This document shows, piece by piece, positions 21,293-33,072 of a stretch of 64,000 nucleotides of DNA. This DNA is from Bretschneidera sinensis (lineage: Eukaryota > Streptophyta > Magnoliopsida > Brassicales > Akaniaceae), in the NCBI GenBank assembly GCA_023935145.1, contig CM043700.1:66374120-66438119 (forward strand). The letters run 5' to 3'. Position numbers and translations under genes: made by a program. The stretch's first letter is position 1. Every line of letters begins with the position of its first letter. The notes beneath the pieces were generated by a model. The model was not told the origin of the DNA and ran no database searches. It saw only the letters and a list, made by a program, of their open reading frames with translations.

Positions 21293-22876
21293 TTATTTGA
21301 AAGGGAGACATCCCCTCCCATCCCCTCTTTCTGAGCTTCTATCACAACACTTTTACCTTTCTTCTTATTAGCAGATGATTGGGTACCATCCGTGCCAGGA
21401 GTATCTCTTTCTTTAGTACTTAGAGGAATGGAACCTTTCTGGACCTGCTTAGGACCTTCAGTTCTGGGAATATCAATAGTCTTTGAGTTCTGATCTGAGC
21501 TGCTATCTACCTTAGCCCCCAATCCAGATTTTCTCACTTCAATATAAAACTCCTTAGCAGAAGCCCTATATTTCATTTGAAAACCTTGAGAAGGATTACT
21601 AGGGACTGAAGCAAACCCTCTGACAGCTAAAGTCTTAAGAAAGAACTCCGTTGAAGGTCTATCTTCTTCATTCTGAACATTGGGACCAAGGGACAGAATT
21701 CCTTTGATGAAAAGCATTTTCTGTAATAGGTATTGAGGTTAATTTACAAGAGCTTTCTGAATGACCTAGCACCTTGCATCTTTTACAGAACCTAGGCAGA
21801 TTTTCATATGCTACTTTTTGTTCAAAATATCTCCCCCCAAGAAGATTGACTGGGATAGAGAACTTGATTTCTTTGGCTACATCTATTTCCACTAAAAGCC
21901 TAGCATAAGAAATCCTTTCTTTATTAGCTGTAAGCTTATCAGCATGTAAGGGTTTTCCTAATTGAGACCCAATCTTGCTTAAACCATTAGCATACCATAG
22001 TTCAAGGGGAAGACTTTTCAGTTGAATCCATACCGGGAAAGTATTGATCTCCTCACAGTCAAATTGAAAAAATTTTGGCATAGGCTTTAGAAGTAAAGAT
22101 CTCCCATAAACTATGTATGGTCCTTCTTGCAGGACATTCATGACACTATCAGCATTTTCAAATTTAAATACTATCCAACCACTATCATGGAATTGGGTTA
22201 GCACCCTTACCTTCCATGAATCAGTGATGAGCTTCAAAGCAGCTTTCCCAGGGAACCTGCCAGCAAAGTATCCAACAAGACAATGAGGGAAATCATCAAC
22301 CACTTCCTATAGCTCATCCTCTGAGAAACTAACTTCATCATTTTCATTCTCCATAACTGAAAGTTGCATACCATTACATGGTTTTCTATTGTCAGCAAAT
22401 AGACTCACCCAAGGTGCTCTGTTGACCTCTCCTGCTGTATTCTTGGAACTGTTTACTTGAGGGGCTTTGTGAGTAGTTTTTTTTTGCTGGAGAAGACCCT
22501 GTCCGTTCCTCTGACAATCCTCAGTATCAGCAGCCAATGCCTGATTGAGTAAGCCCTCAGCTTTGGAGTCATTTACCCCCAAAGAGCCATGATGAATCCC
22601 TGAGGTTGAGACCTTATTCTGCCGCACAGTGGTACTGTTCACATCTTCAGATGCTGAACCATGGTCTTCAATTTCCTGTCTAGAAGAGTAAGTGTCCTCC
22701 TGACCTAAGATGCATAAGACACTTTCAGACTCTGTACTTGTATCCATTTCATTGATTTTGTCCGGAACAGGCAGGGTTGACTTCTTGGTCGGTTTCTAAG
22801 CAGAAGCTTTTGTTTTTAGATCTCTTAGATCTCGGCCTGAGAGGATAGGTTTTCGACTCTGTCTTTTCTTACCCAT
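21289..22876 (-). pseudogene. LINE ORF1: DUF4283-like RNA-binding protein with zinc knuckle
   Basis: Begins with ATG at 22876 (MGKKRQSRKP). The frame has stops near 22798 (TAG) and 22306 (TAG), then the conserved DUF4283-like region ([42 protein letters not shown]-like area) and a CCHC knuckle [14 protein letters not shown] (near 21795-21755). A frameshift near 21700 moves the S/K-rich C-terminus to the frame that ends at 21289. The stop TGA at 21291-21289 overlaps the ATG of ORF2 (ATGA). Known role of such ORF1 proteins: binding the element RNA. Confidence 0.82.
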
Positions 22877-22950
22877 AGCAGATCAACGAAAGAAACGGTG
22901 GGCAGCAGACATGGGAAGCAGCGCTGTTGGCCCACGGTTTTCCTCAACTA

Positions 22951-23325
22951 GATGAACAATAACCTTTAGAGAGGAGGTTACCAAATATTATTTATTTGCA
23001 TGGATCTTGGGTGGATTTTTGGTGAAATATCCCAACAGGATTTGAGTTAAGCACTTGGCAAATTTTTTTAGGTTTCTTGTTGGAATTGTAATGTCATCTT
23101 GAGTTGTTTCTGGTTTCTATTATGGGTTTCTTTCGGTTAAAATGTGCATCATAAATTAATTATCAAATCCAAATTCTTTAGCTGGTAACTCCTATGATAG
23201 TTGAAAGATGGTTTAGAACTTGAACAGAATCCAATAGTTAAACAACCCATGCAATTGAATTTTATGTCACAAGAATTTGCTTGCTTGTTGACTATTTGGT
23301 GGAGAGGCTGGGAAGACCTTTGGAG
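22951..23325. other. Intergenic sequence, nothing recognised
   Basis: AT-rich sequence between the LINE 5' end and the hAT MITE. No ORF or repeat that I can name. Confidence 0.5.
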
Positions 23326-23796
23326 TAAGAGTGGACTTGAACTGAACTTTTATTGAGCTATTCAAACTCGAGTTTGGTCTAAACTCAGTCAAAACTTGGT
23401 TCGATTGAGCTCAAGTCTGAAAATTAGATTCGATTAGTTTATTGAGCCGAGCTCGAATACTTTAGGTTCAGTTCGAAAAACTATCGAACAGTTCGATAAG
23501 ATATTATCGAGCTCGAACCTAGCTCGAGTCAATATTTATATTAATGCTAATCTTTTTTTTTATTAAAATTAGAGTCTAGACTCGAGTTTGAACTCGAATG
23601 GACAATCCAAAACTTGAACTCGAGCTCGGGCTCTAAAAACTCGTTTGTTATCGAGCTTAAGCCATTAAAAAACTTATCGAACTCAAGTTCGAGCCCGAAT
23701 CTTAAGCTCTATTCGAACTCAAGCTTGTTAATTTTAAGTTGAATCAAATTCAAACACTTTAATATTTGAGCTGAGTTCAGCTCGAGTTCACCCTTA
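23326..23796. mobile_element. hAT-type MITE with 8-bp target duplication
   Basis: 471 bp. Flanked on both sides by CTTTGGAG (23318-23325 and 23797-23804). Ends are inverted repeats: TAAGAGTGGACTTGAACTG at the left and, read in reverse complement, TAAGGGTGAACTCGAGCTG at the right. Eight-base duplications and T/CARNG-type ends are hallmarks of hAT elements. The interior is full of AGCTCGA/TCGAACT words that can fold back. No transposase is encoded. Confidence 0.88.
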
Positions 23797-24881
23797 CTTT
23801 GGAGAGACTATTTAAACTAGTTACTGGCTAATTACTGAACCTTTTGAATATTTCAGTAGTCTGTAAATTTTTTAATTTAAGGGCCACTCTAGCCTCTAGG
23901 GCTGTTAAGTGGCCTTAAAAATTCCATTTAGCAAAGAATTGAAAGCGGCTTTAATAATGCCAAAAAAATCACACAGGTTTTTTCTTGTTTCCTTTTTTTC
24001 CTTTGTGCTTAGGTTTCTTCGTTATGGGGTTCAGCCGTTCAGGTCAGCTCTTTTCTATCTCCCCTATTTTGTTTTTCTTTTCAGCTTAGGTTTCTTTTTT
24101 ATGGGCTACATGATTTGTCCCATTGTGATGGTGGTCCTTACAATTTACATGCTCTATACGTGAAAATTTTATAGGCTCTAGCAATTAAATGTGCCAGCTC
24201 AATCAATCACGGCCAATCTTTATCCCAATTCGTTCAATTTGAGAATTTAAATAGAGATTAATTTTATCAAAAGATTGAATTATATCATAATAAATTTTAA
24301 TATAAATATTCGTTATTTGATGATGTGGTATTTAATCTCATAAATTTAATTCAATTTCGATTTCCAAATGTAAATAATCATGATCCAGACAAAAAAAAAA
24401 ACCCCACTCTCTGTTATTAATAAATAGCTTTCCTTCTTTTACCGTTACGACTTACCTTCTTCTCCGTAGGTTGGGTGGAGAAAGATAACTATTACCAAGG
24501 TCCATATCTATCGAAATTTTTACCAGATAAATAATTTAGCTCCCTCTATAAGGTAGAATTTTAATAATTTAAAACATGTTTGGAAGGAAATAAAAGGAAG
24601 AGTTTATAAAGAAAGGAAAGAAAAGGGAAAGTAAGGTAAGATAATTACTTTCCCGCCTTGTTTGGATGTTTTAATAAATGATCATAAGAATAAAAAAGGG
24701 TAAAACACCTTTGTTTGCATAAAGACGGAAGGAAAGGAAAGTCATGTTAAAACCGACATTAGAAGTCATAAAATTAAATCCCCAATCCCTCTCCTCCCAA
24801 ATCTCCCAATTTGGGGTACCAAAAAAATTGTATTGGGAGAGAATTGGAGGGTAAACTCCTTCCCCTTCCTCCCCACAAACC

Positions 24882-24906
24882 CAAAAAAAAAAAAAAAAAA
24901 AAAAAA
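24882..24906. repeat. Poly(A) run
   Basis: About 25 A residues within a purine/pyrimidine-asymmetric stretch that may belong to a MITE with GTTTGGAA-like ends (24578 and, inverted, 24960). Confidence 0.75.
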
Positions 24907-25879
24907 TCATTATCATGCCTCTCACATCCCTTCATCTTCCCTCCCCCTCAATCCCCCCTTTCCAAACCTAGTGTTATAAGTTACTATCAAATTATGCAAC
25001 GTTAGGTGAGATGTTTGTTACTTGAAAATGCAAGCTGCATATCCTGGTTCTAAATCCATTCAATTATGTAATCTTAAATTCTTAATGTCACCAAGATTAA
25101 AGGGGCCGATGTCCACTAACCAAAGCTGATAAGGTCATATCTCACCAAGATTTAAAGTCCCTCCTAAAGCCAAGAAACAAAGTTACCATTGTATCACAAG
25201 TCAGTGGTCCCATGTTTCAATTTTAATGCGCACACACAAGCACCCCACTTTCATTATTTTCACCCAAATGAACAGTCTTTATCATCGAATAATAAACTTG
25301 CTCTTTTGCCTCATTTCACATTCCAATAATGAAGCTATAACATGTCATGAGTCATAATTTTGCAAGTATATTATTGATTAATCAAATCAAAATTCATATA
25401 CGACAAAGTAATTTGTGAGTATGCTTCAAATATATATTTTTTTTTTGTCTATATAATAATCGGACACACCGACTCACACACGATAACATATCATTCCAAA
25501 TTAAATGTTTAGTAGAAATCCGCATTGATTGAGATCATTTAATGCAACAAGAGGCGGGGGCCTACATCAACGTGCATCAACCGTTTGCATTTAAGACCAT
25601 CAACGCTTTGTTTCAAAACTTTAATGCTTTAATGGAAGAAGCTCCTCTGAAGAGAAGACAGACAATAGCCAAAGTCGAAGGTTCCTTAGACGGACCACTA
25701 TGTGTTTTTTTGGGTAGTGTATTTAATGGAAGAAACCAAAATTAATTATCCCAAAAAAAAAATTCTAAAAAAAAGGTCTTGCTAGGACAATACTTAAGGA
25801 GTAATTGTAAATGAATAAGAATTTAGATATAATATTTAACGCTACTTCAACTATTTTTTGTTCTACTTAATACACTTTG

Positions 25880-25990
25880 TGTACATATATACATACATAT
25901 ATATATACATATATATATATATGTTTATACACACATAAATAGATATATTTATGTATGTATGCACACTATTTATGTATATATGCACACACA
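25880..25990. repeat. TA/TG-rich microsatellite
   Basis: Imperfect runs of TATA, TACATA and TGTATA words. Confidence 0.75.
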
Positions 25991-26670
25991 TGTATATTCA
26001 TTCATACTGTTTGCGTAGGTTTAAAACAAGTTCTAAATCGATGTTTATTTTTTTAAATTACTAAAAAATTTAATAAAATTAAATTAAACACTTATTAATT
26101 GATATTATAATTGTTATTTAATGAGATTTGATTTAATTGAATTAATTTTTTACAAATTTTAAAATTAAGCATCGATTTAAAATTGATTTTAAACCAACCC
26201 AAATAAATCCATTATATATATAAATATAAAGTATATTTGAAAACAAATTTAGAGATCAATATGTATTAAATCTATTACATTTAATAACATTAATTGTATG
26301 TTCTGATTTTATAATGTTTTTATTGAAAAAAGTTAGTGAAGATAGTTGAAGTTTATTTAATACTTTTAGACCAAGTATGCCTAAAAAAATAGTGACAATA
26401 TTGATACTCCAAAAAGGTTTATTAGCATTCAACCTTTTTTATTTTTTAAACTTGCAACAATACACCTAATTAAACATAGATATCATTTGATTTTTGAAAT
26501 ACAAAATCTACCATATATTCTTTCACAATTAAATTTTCATAACACTGTAATTAAAATTATATACAATTTTGATTGCATTAATTAAAAACATATTATTGTT
26601 GGGAATTCAAAAACACAATATCACATTAGTTTTGATCTCTTGGTAGCATAGGGATTTTTTTTTCTCTGTA

Positions 26671-26672
<2 letters not shown>

Positions 26673-26706
<34 letters not shown>
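26673..26706. repeat. (AT)n microsatellite
   Basis: Uninterrupted AT alternation of 34 bases. Confidence 0.92.
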
Positions 26707-26710
<4 letters not shown>

Positions 26711-27510
26711 ACATTTTGCACATTTATATGCAGTAGAATCGATCTTTTCACGTTAAAGTTGAATTCGTGTCATTAATTAACGAAGATTAAAGGGAAAGAG
26801 AGAGAAATGAAAAAAAATAGTAGAGGAAGGAAATAATTCTGTTGTTGTTATGTCCTTAACAAAAGTCTCTAAAATGTGTTAAAAAGAGTTTTTTTTTTGC
26901 TCGTAAGAAAAGAATAGGCCATGCAAAATTAAGTTTTTGATATGCAACCAAACAGTAAGATAGGCACAAATCTCAAACTCACTAAACTGAAACTCCTTTA
27001 ATCATATAGCAGCCACCATAATATACCATAAACACCAACCTTACATCTAAGCTATCCAAAGTATAAAATAAGTAAATCAAAAGGCCAAATATTCATTTCA
27101 GACCACCATGAGATACAAATAAATTGAGTATTTTTTATGTGGAAAAAAGAAAAAAAAAACAAAGCATCCTATTGAATATGGTATTCAGGTGAAATTGTGT
27201 ACGCTCAATCAAGCAATTGTGCTTCTTAATCTAATTCTTTGCAGACAAAACAACTTAGTGCTTGTATTTCTCTTAAAGCATTGGTAATGCACAACAAAAC
27301 AAATCTATTATTTTATATATCAACCCATGAAGTCATGTAATATAAACTATTAAGTGAGAAAGTGTTTTTTTTTTTTAAAAAAAAGAGAGAGAAAATCAAC
27401 GAGTACAGCAACAAAAGACTTTTAACGTACAGAATATGACAAGGTATAAAATTGATTCATAACGTTACTAATCAAACAAAGCTCTATATAAAAGACAAAA
27501 AAACTTATTT

Positions 27511-27612
27511 AACCACTAAAATTGAATAAAAAAACTATATAAAAAGAAAAAAACATAATCAAATGTAAATAACCACTAAAATTAAATAAAAAAACTATAT
27601 AAAAAGAAAAAA
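27511..27612. repeat. Tandem duplication, period 60 bp
   Basis: AACCACTAAAATTGAATAAA at 27511 and AACCACTAAAATTAAATAAA at 27571, both followed by AAAACTATATAAAAAGAAAA. Confidence 0.9.
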
Positions 27613-28949
27613 CAGAGACCTAACCGAAAATTGTTAGTTCCACAAGAAAGTAGTGCAAGAATTAGAAAATGAAATCAGTGAACACCTTTAATTGCATCAA
27701 CACAATATAGAATTTAATTGAAATCAATGTGATAAAAAATTAATTTAGATGAAGAAATTACAAGTATTAATTATGTCCAGAGAGATGATCATTAAAATCA
27801 TTTGTGTCCAAAAGATAAAAAAAAAAAAAAAAAAACTCTCCAAATTCTAAAAGTTCTTTAGGATTAACATCCAATGCTGTGAAAAATAAAAAATGAAAAA
27901 AATACAGAGTTGAAGATGAAAAGAAAGTGTTACTAAAAAGTTTAGTGTTATAGAGACTTAATTGTAAAGAAAATGTATTATAGATTTTGTATTTCAAAAA
28001 TTAAAAGAATATTTATGTTACTTAAGAGTATTATTGTAAATTTTAATAACAAAAAAATAATTTGAGCCCAATAAAATTTTGGAAGTGTTAATATCGTTAT
28101 AAAAAAAACGGAATAAGACCAATCCTTTGACAAAAGCACGCGCACATTAGTTTTTCCCTGAAAAGAGCTTACTAAAGTAGGCACGATGCACAATAAACCA
28201 TTTTTTTCTTCTGTTCAAACGAAATGAGCCACCAAGGTGGGTTTATAAACGCCCACTGGCGCATTTTAGTTATTGTCCTTTCAAGAGAATCCATTCTTAT
28301 TTTTGGCCCTCACAGTTATCATCTTTTTATTACCACAACTTGATAATCCAAAAACCTCAAAAAGTGAAGTAGGGGCCAGTGGGGGATCGCTTGCACTAAC
28401 AAAGTCTGTACACTCGTTGTCTTTACCGTATAGTTGTGCTTTCAGTAAGGTGTTTTTATTCAGAGACATTTTATGGAAAAGCAAAGAGTATGTACACACT
28501 TAAGAGTACACTCTTTTTTACCACCAACATTCTTTACATTTTTTTCTGGTCGTATCTAGCGAACGATTCTATTTTGACAAATTTAATTCTAGGTACAATA
28601 AGTTTGTGTAAAACCACCCTGTCTTTTTAATATTTATATTTATGCACCAATTTAAAAGATTTTTTTTTTAATTTAGAATGATGGAATTATAAATTAAAAA
28701 ATCAATTTCAAAACTTCAAAACATCTATGTATTTAGATTTAAAGTGATAATTATTAAACTAAATATTGTTGATTACTTAATTTATAAAAAATATTCAATA
28801 CTTCAATAGCATTATAATAATAGTTAATATTTTAATTTAAAAAAACTTATAACAGTTGAATTTAAAAAAATTTAATATTTCTCATATTTAATATTTACAA
28901 ACTTGAGTTCAATAAAAAAAATTTCACGCAAATGAGTTTTCATATGCAA

Positions 28950-28993
28950 ATAAAAAAAAAAAAAAAAAAAAAAAACAACAACAACAACAACGT
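28950..28993. repeat. Poly(A) followed by (AAC)n
   Basis: About 25 A residues followed by ACAACAACAACAACAAC. The layout resembles an old tail of a retroposed sequence, but no body could be identified. Confidence 0.8.
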
Positions 28994-29412
28994 ATTCTCT
29001 ACCACGTCCAAATATCACCAGGCAATGAGTGTTATAGGTGAAGCCAAGCATTATGAGAGAATAAATATTAAATAACTTCAACGAGATCAACAAGAAAATG
29101 ATCTCGAGTCACTAAAATATTTTTCACAGGTAAGTCATAACTCATAACCTACAAATAGGGTAGCAAATGTGAATAGACAAAGCACAGGGCATACTTGAAA
29201 ATTTAACAGGAAAACAAGTGCACAATTGCAAAGTATCCTTTATAATATTCCATCGGTCGAAAACCACTCTGCGAAAGTAAATCAGAGAGTTGCAGAAACG
29301 AGTAAACGTATTTAATTTTCACAACCTCCAAGCCAAACCCAACTCCATATTCTTTACTTTCTTGCTCTGGAATCTATACCCAAACCCTTAAAAAATATTC
29401 ACCCTCTTCAAA

Positions 29413-30543
29413 ATGGAATCACCCCACAAACCCAAGAATCCCAATAGACCTCCACAAACTTACCCAGATTCAGCTATGGCCGCATTCTCCAGTTTCAGTC
29501 TCTTTACAGTCTTAACTTTCCTCATTTCCCACTTCAAAGTTTTAGCTGCAGACCCAAGTTCCTCTTTTTCTTTCAAAAGTTTGGGTAAAGATCCAAGCTT
29601 TGAGGCCAAGATTGGTTTATATGGGGATGCAAAGGTCGTTAGGGGCGGGTCTTCGGTTCAGCTGACGTTATCAAGTTCCAGTGCCGGCCGAGTCATGTAC
29701 AAGAAACCTATCAGGCTTGTTGAAGGTAAAGCTAGGAAATTGGCTTCTTTTTCAACTTATTTCTCGTTCTCGATGTCACAGGACAATGGTAACGGTTTAG
29801 CTTTCGTTATGGTTCCTAGGGGTTTCAATGTTAGTCTGTTTGATGATAGCGCATTTGGGTACTCTCTGGGATTAGAAAAAAGTCAATCTAGAGTTGTTTC
29901 TGTTGAATTTGATACTTTGAGGGATGCTAAGTATGGTGATTTGAATGGTAATCATTTGGGAATCGATGTGGGTGGTCTAGTATCAGCTAAAATTAGCAAT
30001 TTGTCTTCTTTCAATTTGGTATTGAACAGTGGAGAGAAATTACATTCTTGGATTGATTATGAAGCAAGCTCAAATAGATTAGAGGTTAGGTTGAGTAAAT
30101 TTAGTGATACAAAGCCAGTTAATCCATTGCTCTCATACCCAATTGACTTGTCCAAAATTTGGAATGATGAGGAAGTGTTTCTGGGCCTAAGCTCTTCAAA
30201 CGGGAATTCTTCTCGGACATGTTATGTCTATTCGTGGAGCTTTAAGCTAAGGCATGTTCCACATTGGATGCATTCGCAACCACTGGATCCAAAGGGTTTT
30301 GCTAAGAACACAAAACCTTTGACAGTTCAGAAGAGGAGTGATTGTCTTTTGAAAATGCTTGCTGCCCTGATTCTGGGTGCTGTTTGTGGAGCATTGGGGG
30401 CATCTTCGGTGCTGTATCTCTGGACTATCTTCGGTGGTAGGCGTCCTGTGGTTCCCGAGGAGTGTGCTGTGCACCCTGTGGATTTTGAGTACAAGGAAGT
30501 GAAAGTAATAGTAGATAAAGCGGTCGAAGATGGCACACAGTAG
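29413..30543 (+). CDS. L-type (legume-like) lectin-domain membrane protein without kinase
   Basis: Intronless frame of 376 codons. The first ATG gives a proline/asparagine-rich leader; the second (29476, residue 22) starts directly before a hydrophobic signal-peptide-like stretch (FSLFTVLTFLISHFKVLA), so translation may begin there. The lectin fold spans about residues 48-282: GLAFVMV, VSVEFDT and GNHLGIDV are the usual beta-strand and metal-site motifs, and SWSF marks its end. A hydrophobic segment at about 316-338 (LAALILGAVCGALGASSVLYLW) is a likely transmembrane helix, followed by a tail of about 37 residues. Lectin receptor kinases would continue with a kinase domain; none is present downstream, and the frame ends at a clean stop. 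Known similar plant proteins are called concanavalin A-like lectin family proteins. Likely at the plasma membrane, outside-facing lectin domain (inference). Confidence 0.9.
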   Translation: MESPHKPKNPNRPPQTYPDSAMAAFSSFSLFTVLTFLISHFKVLAADPSSSFSFKSLGKDPSFEAKIGLYGDAKVVRGGSSVQLTLSSSSAGRVMYKKPIRLVEGKARKLASFSTYFSFSMSQDNGNGLAFVMVPRGFNVSLFDDSAFGYSLGLEKSQSRVVSVEFDTLRDAKYGDLNGNHLGIDVGGLVSAKISNLSSFNLVLNSGEKLHSWIDYEASSNRLEVRLSKFSDTKPVNPLLSYPIDLSKIWNDEEVFLGLSSSNGNSSRTCYVYSWSFKLRHVPHWMHSQPLDPKGFAKNTKPLTVQKRSDCLLKMLAALILGAVCGALGASSVLYLWTIFGGRRPVVPEECAVHPVDFEYKEVKVIVDKAVEDGTQ

Positions 30544-32023
30544 ATGTTTTTGGTGGGATTCTGTAGGATGTCCTGTAATGTAAATTCACGCTCTTTTTTG
30601 TACTTATAGTTGCAGGTTTTGTTGTGTGATTGTAACTGATTATCAATTGTGAAAAATGTTGTTCTTTTTGTTAAATATTGTCTTATGATGAGAGCATTGA
30701 GTTTTGGCTTTGAAATGATAAATTGCAATGTTGCCGGTGTAACCGTTTTGTTCCATAATTTTAAATGTTGACGATGCTCCAAACAAGTGCATTGTTTAGC
30801 AGTTTTCTTGTGAGACCATATCACTAGGGGCCCTGTCAGTTTCAGTTTTGTGTACCATTGTATGTTTAAGCAAGTGTTTTATTAGATTATAGGTTGTCAG
30901 TACTACATTGAGAATTGTATTTTTTATTAGAAGACCTGGGCGTGATTACTAAGCCAAGAGCCTGGGTTTATATTGAGAATTGTTAGGTGTGACTTTCATA
31001 TTCTAATGACAACATACTAGTTTCCTTTAGACATTGAAATGCCGTTTTCATCCAACCATAATGTTCAGACAATTCACATCATACAACAAATAACACCATA
31101 ATTATACTATTTAATATTCCCCAAGCTGCTAAAGGGAGGCCAATCCTTTTTTTTTCAAGCTTTTTGGTTCGACCCGCTATTTTATATTCACTGCGCATCT
31201 TCATGCAAATGAAATCTTTATCAGGATGCTGCTTCTTAACCCAGTTCCATGTTTTGGTCTGTAATTGTTAGTGGCAGGATCTGCCTGTACCATGCGGCGA
31301 TTCTTGACCCATTAAGTTGTGACATGCTCTTATGCGCTTTGTTGTGAAGAACAGTAAGAATAGCTTCGTATCAAAGTAAAAAAACAGATGACTTGATCAA
31401 CTATTGTCTGCCTAACGGTTTCTTTCAGTTTCTTTCTTTTTTGGTAGATTCCATGGAGCCTTTGAAAAAAGAGAAGGAAATTTGCCTTATCTCTACATTT
31501 CGTGGTTAAACACTTACCAATTTGGTGGTAAATTTATATTTCTGGTGGTAAAAACAATAATATTGATAATGAAAGCAAAAACAAAGAAAAATTAACACCA
31601 AATATGTGTTTTGTCATCAAAAGCATCAAAAGTGCCGTGTTACCACAAGTTAAATTGCTTTTTTAAGGCCCCAAAGTAACCAACTTCTTTTTTTCTTTCT
31701 TTTTGCTAAATTCCAATTACAAAACAAAGAGTTGGGGTAGCGTTTTTACATACGGATAGAGGGTTGATGAACATATCTAGGCCACCATGGCCCTACCAAG
31801 TCCCCCCCCCCCAAAAAAAAAATAAAGAATCTAAGAGTTAAGTAGGAACCTTTTCTAAGTGCAAACTTTTTTTGAAGAGCTTTGGCCGAAAAATCCGCAT
31901 TCTGATTTTGCTTCTCTGTACACAAAACATATCCAGACTGAAGAAATGCATTGACAGGGCCTAAGGTAGTCCTGAAGGAGTAGCTGATGATAAGGGTGAT
32001 CATCTGCATGCAAAAAGCATTAA
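30544..32023. other. Intergenic region downstream of the lectin gene
   Basis: Contains the lectin 3' UTR, then AT-rich sequence. A short C run with an A run lies at 31803-31822. No further gene recognised. Confidence 0.55.
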
Positions 32024-32039
32024 GGGGCAGTTTGGTATG

Positions 32040-32205
32040 CGGATTAAGTTGGGATTGACTAACTTAATCCCATATGAATAGTTAATTTTATATTTGATTG
32101 GGAGAATTAACTATTCATCTCGGATTAAGTTGGGACTAACTGTTTATCTGGGATTAAGTTATGACTAACTGTTCATTATCTGGGATTAAGTTGAGACTAA
32201 ATTAG
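32040..32205. repeat. Repeated GGATTAAGTTGGGACTAACT units in the MITE
   Basis: Four copies of GGATTAAGTT with variant tails (GGGATTGACTAAC, GGGACTAACTG, ATGACTAACTG, GAGACTAAATT). Confidence 0.8.
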
Positions 32206-32279
32206 TCTAATTCCCTAAAAATTTATGGGGCAAAATCAATTCCATGTCTGTGGGATTGATTTTTTTTCAAAGACCATTT

Positions 32280-32830
32280 TTACCCCTCCCTCTTTCTTCT
32301 TTTTCCCTCCGACAACCACCATCCCCGACCACCTCCCCTCTCCTTAGCTCTCCTCGCCCTTCTCCCCTCCAACCCTGCGTCTCCCTTTTCCTCCTCCTTC
32401 CTCTCCTCTCTCCTCCTCCTCCACAGATCGCGCGACCTTCCTCTCTCCTTCTTCCTCTCTCTTTCCTTCTCCTCCTCCACCTTGCCAAGATCGGGCCGCG
32501 CGCCGCCTCTTCTTCTTCTCCTCCTCCTCAGCTCAGCAGATCGCGCGACCTTCCTCTCTCATTCCTTTTCCTCCTCCTCCTTCTTCCTCTCTCTTTCCTT
32601 CTCCTCCTCCTCCTTACCCAGATTGCACCTCGAGTCATGCGCCGCCTCTCCCCCCCTCTTCTTCTTCTTTCTCCTCCTCCTTCTTCACCAGATCATGACC
32701 TCCCTCCTCCCCCTTCCTCTCTCCTTCCCTTCCCCCTCCTCCCCGCGCCTCCCCTCTTTCCCCCTTCTCTCTGTTTCACGATACAGAGCCAAAAAAGAAA
32801 GAAAAAAGAGAGCTTTCCTCTCTCTCTATA
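32280..32830. repeat. Pyrimidine-rich block with internal repeats
   Basis: Nearly pure C/T on the plus strand with about two degenerate units starting at CAGATCGCGCGACCTTCCTC (32424 and 32537). The long frames here (e.g. 32244-32849) encode only S/P/L or R/E/G-rich low complexity and are not treated as genes. Confidence 0.8.
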
Positions 32831-33072
32831 TGTCAGTTTATATATATAATAAAAAGATTTATAATAAAATATAAAAGGATATTTTAGTTTTTGATTTGTT
32901 ATTCCACTTTAATCTCAATCTAACAATCTCATAAACCAATTATAGAATTAAAATAGTTTTACTTTAATCCTTCTAATCCTATCACACTATAATCCTGTCC
33001 GTGTACCAAACGGACCCTAACAGTACTATGAATTAGATTATGTGATAATTTGAGATAAATGAAGATCTTTAC

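Larger units (their letters stand above)
17843..22950 (-). mobile_element. L1-type LINE, nearly full length
   Basis: On the minus strand: ORF1 (DUF4283-like plus CCHC knuckle), ORF2 (endonuclease, RT, zf-RVT), a short 3' UTR and an A-rich tail (poly-T on the plus strand at about 17842-17853). The sequence TTTTTATTAATAGAATTTAATTTAC before the tail is the usual plant L1 end. The 5' end is only estimated. No convincing target-site duplication was found. Confidence 0.87.
23805..29412. other. Long AT-rich intergenic region
   Basis: No gene that I can support. It holds simple repeats (listed separately), purine/pyrimidine-rich blocks at 24570-24970, an unrecognised 67-codon frame at 25542-25745 (+) and a less AT-rich island at 28130-28520 with no recognised content. 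The last 200 bases are the upstream region of the lectin gene, with a possible TATA-like TTTATAATATT near 29238. Confidence 0.6.
32024..33017. mobile_element. PIF/Harbinger-type MITE with CT-rich interior
   Basis: Flanked by TAA on both sides (32021-32023 and 33018-33020). Ends: GGGGCAGTTTGGTATGCGGA at the left and, reverse-complemented, GGGTCCGTTTGGTACACGGA at the right. The 3-bp TAA/TTA duplication and GGG..GTTTGGTA ends are typical of PIF/Harbinger (Tourist-like) elements. At 994 bp it is long for a MITE because it carries a pyrimidine-rich block (32280-32830). No transposase seen. Confidence 0.85.

Noticed and set aside
17843..22950. Target-site duplication for the LINE
   Set aside because: Flanks near 17830 and 22980 share only loose TTATTATTT similarity; no convincing direct repeat.
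24570..24970. Possible MITE with GTTTGGAA ends
   Set aside because: Ends are only weakly similar and no target duplication was found, so it is not listed as an element.
25542..25745. 67-codon frame as a small gene
   Set aside because: No recognisable domain and no supporting signals; the sequence around is AT-rich intergenic.
32244..32874. Long open frames in the C/T-rich block (201 and 130 codons on +, 73 and 66 on -)
   Set aside because: Only low-complexity S/P/L or R/E/G sequence inside a PIF MITE; frames are open because of the biased composition.
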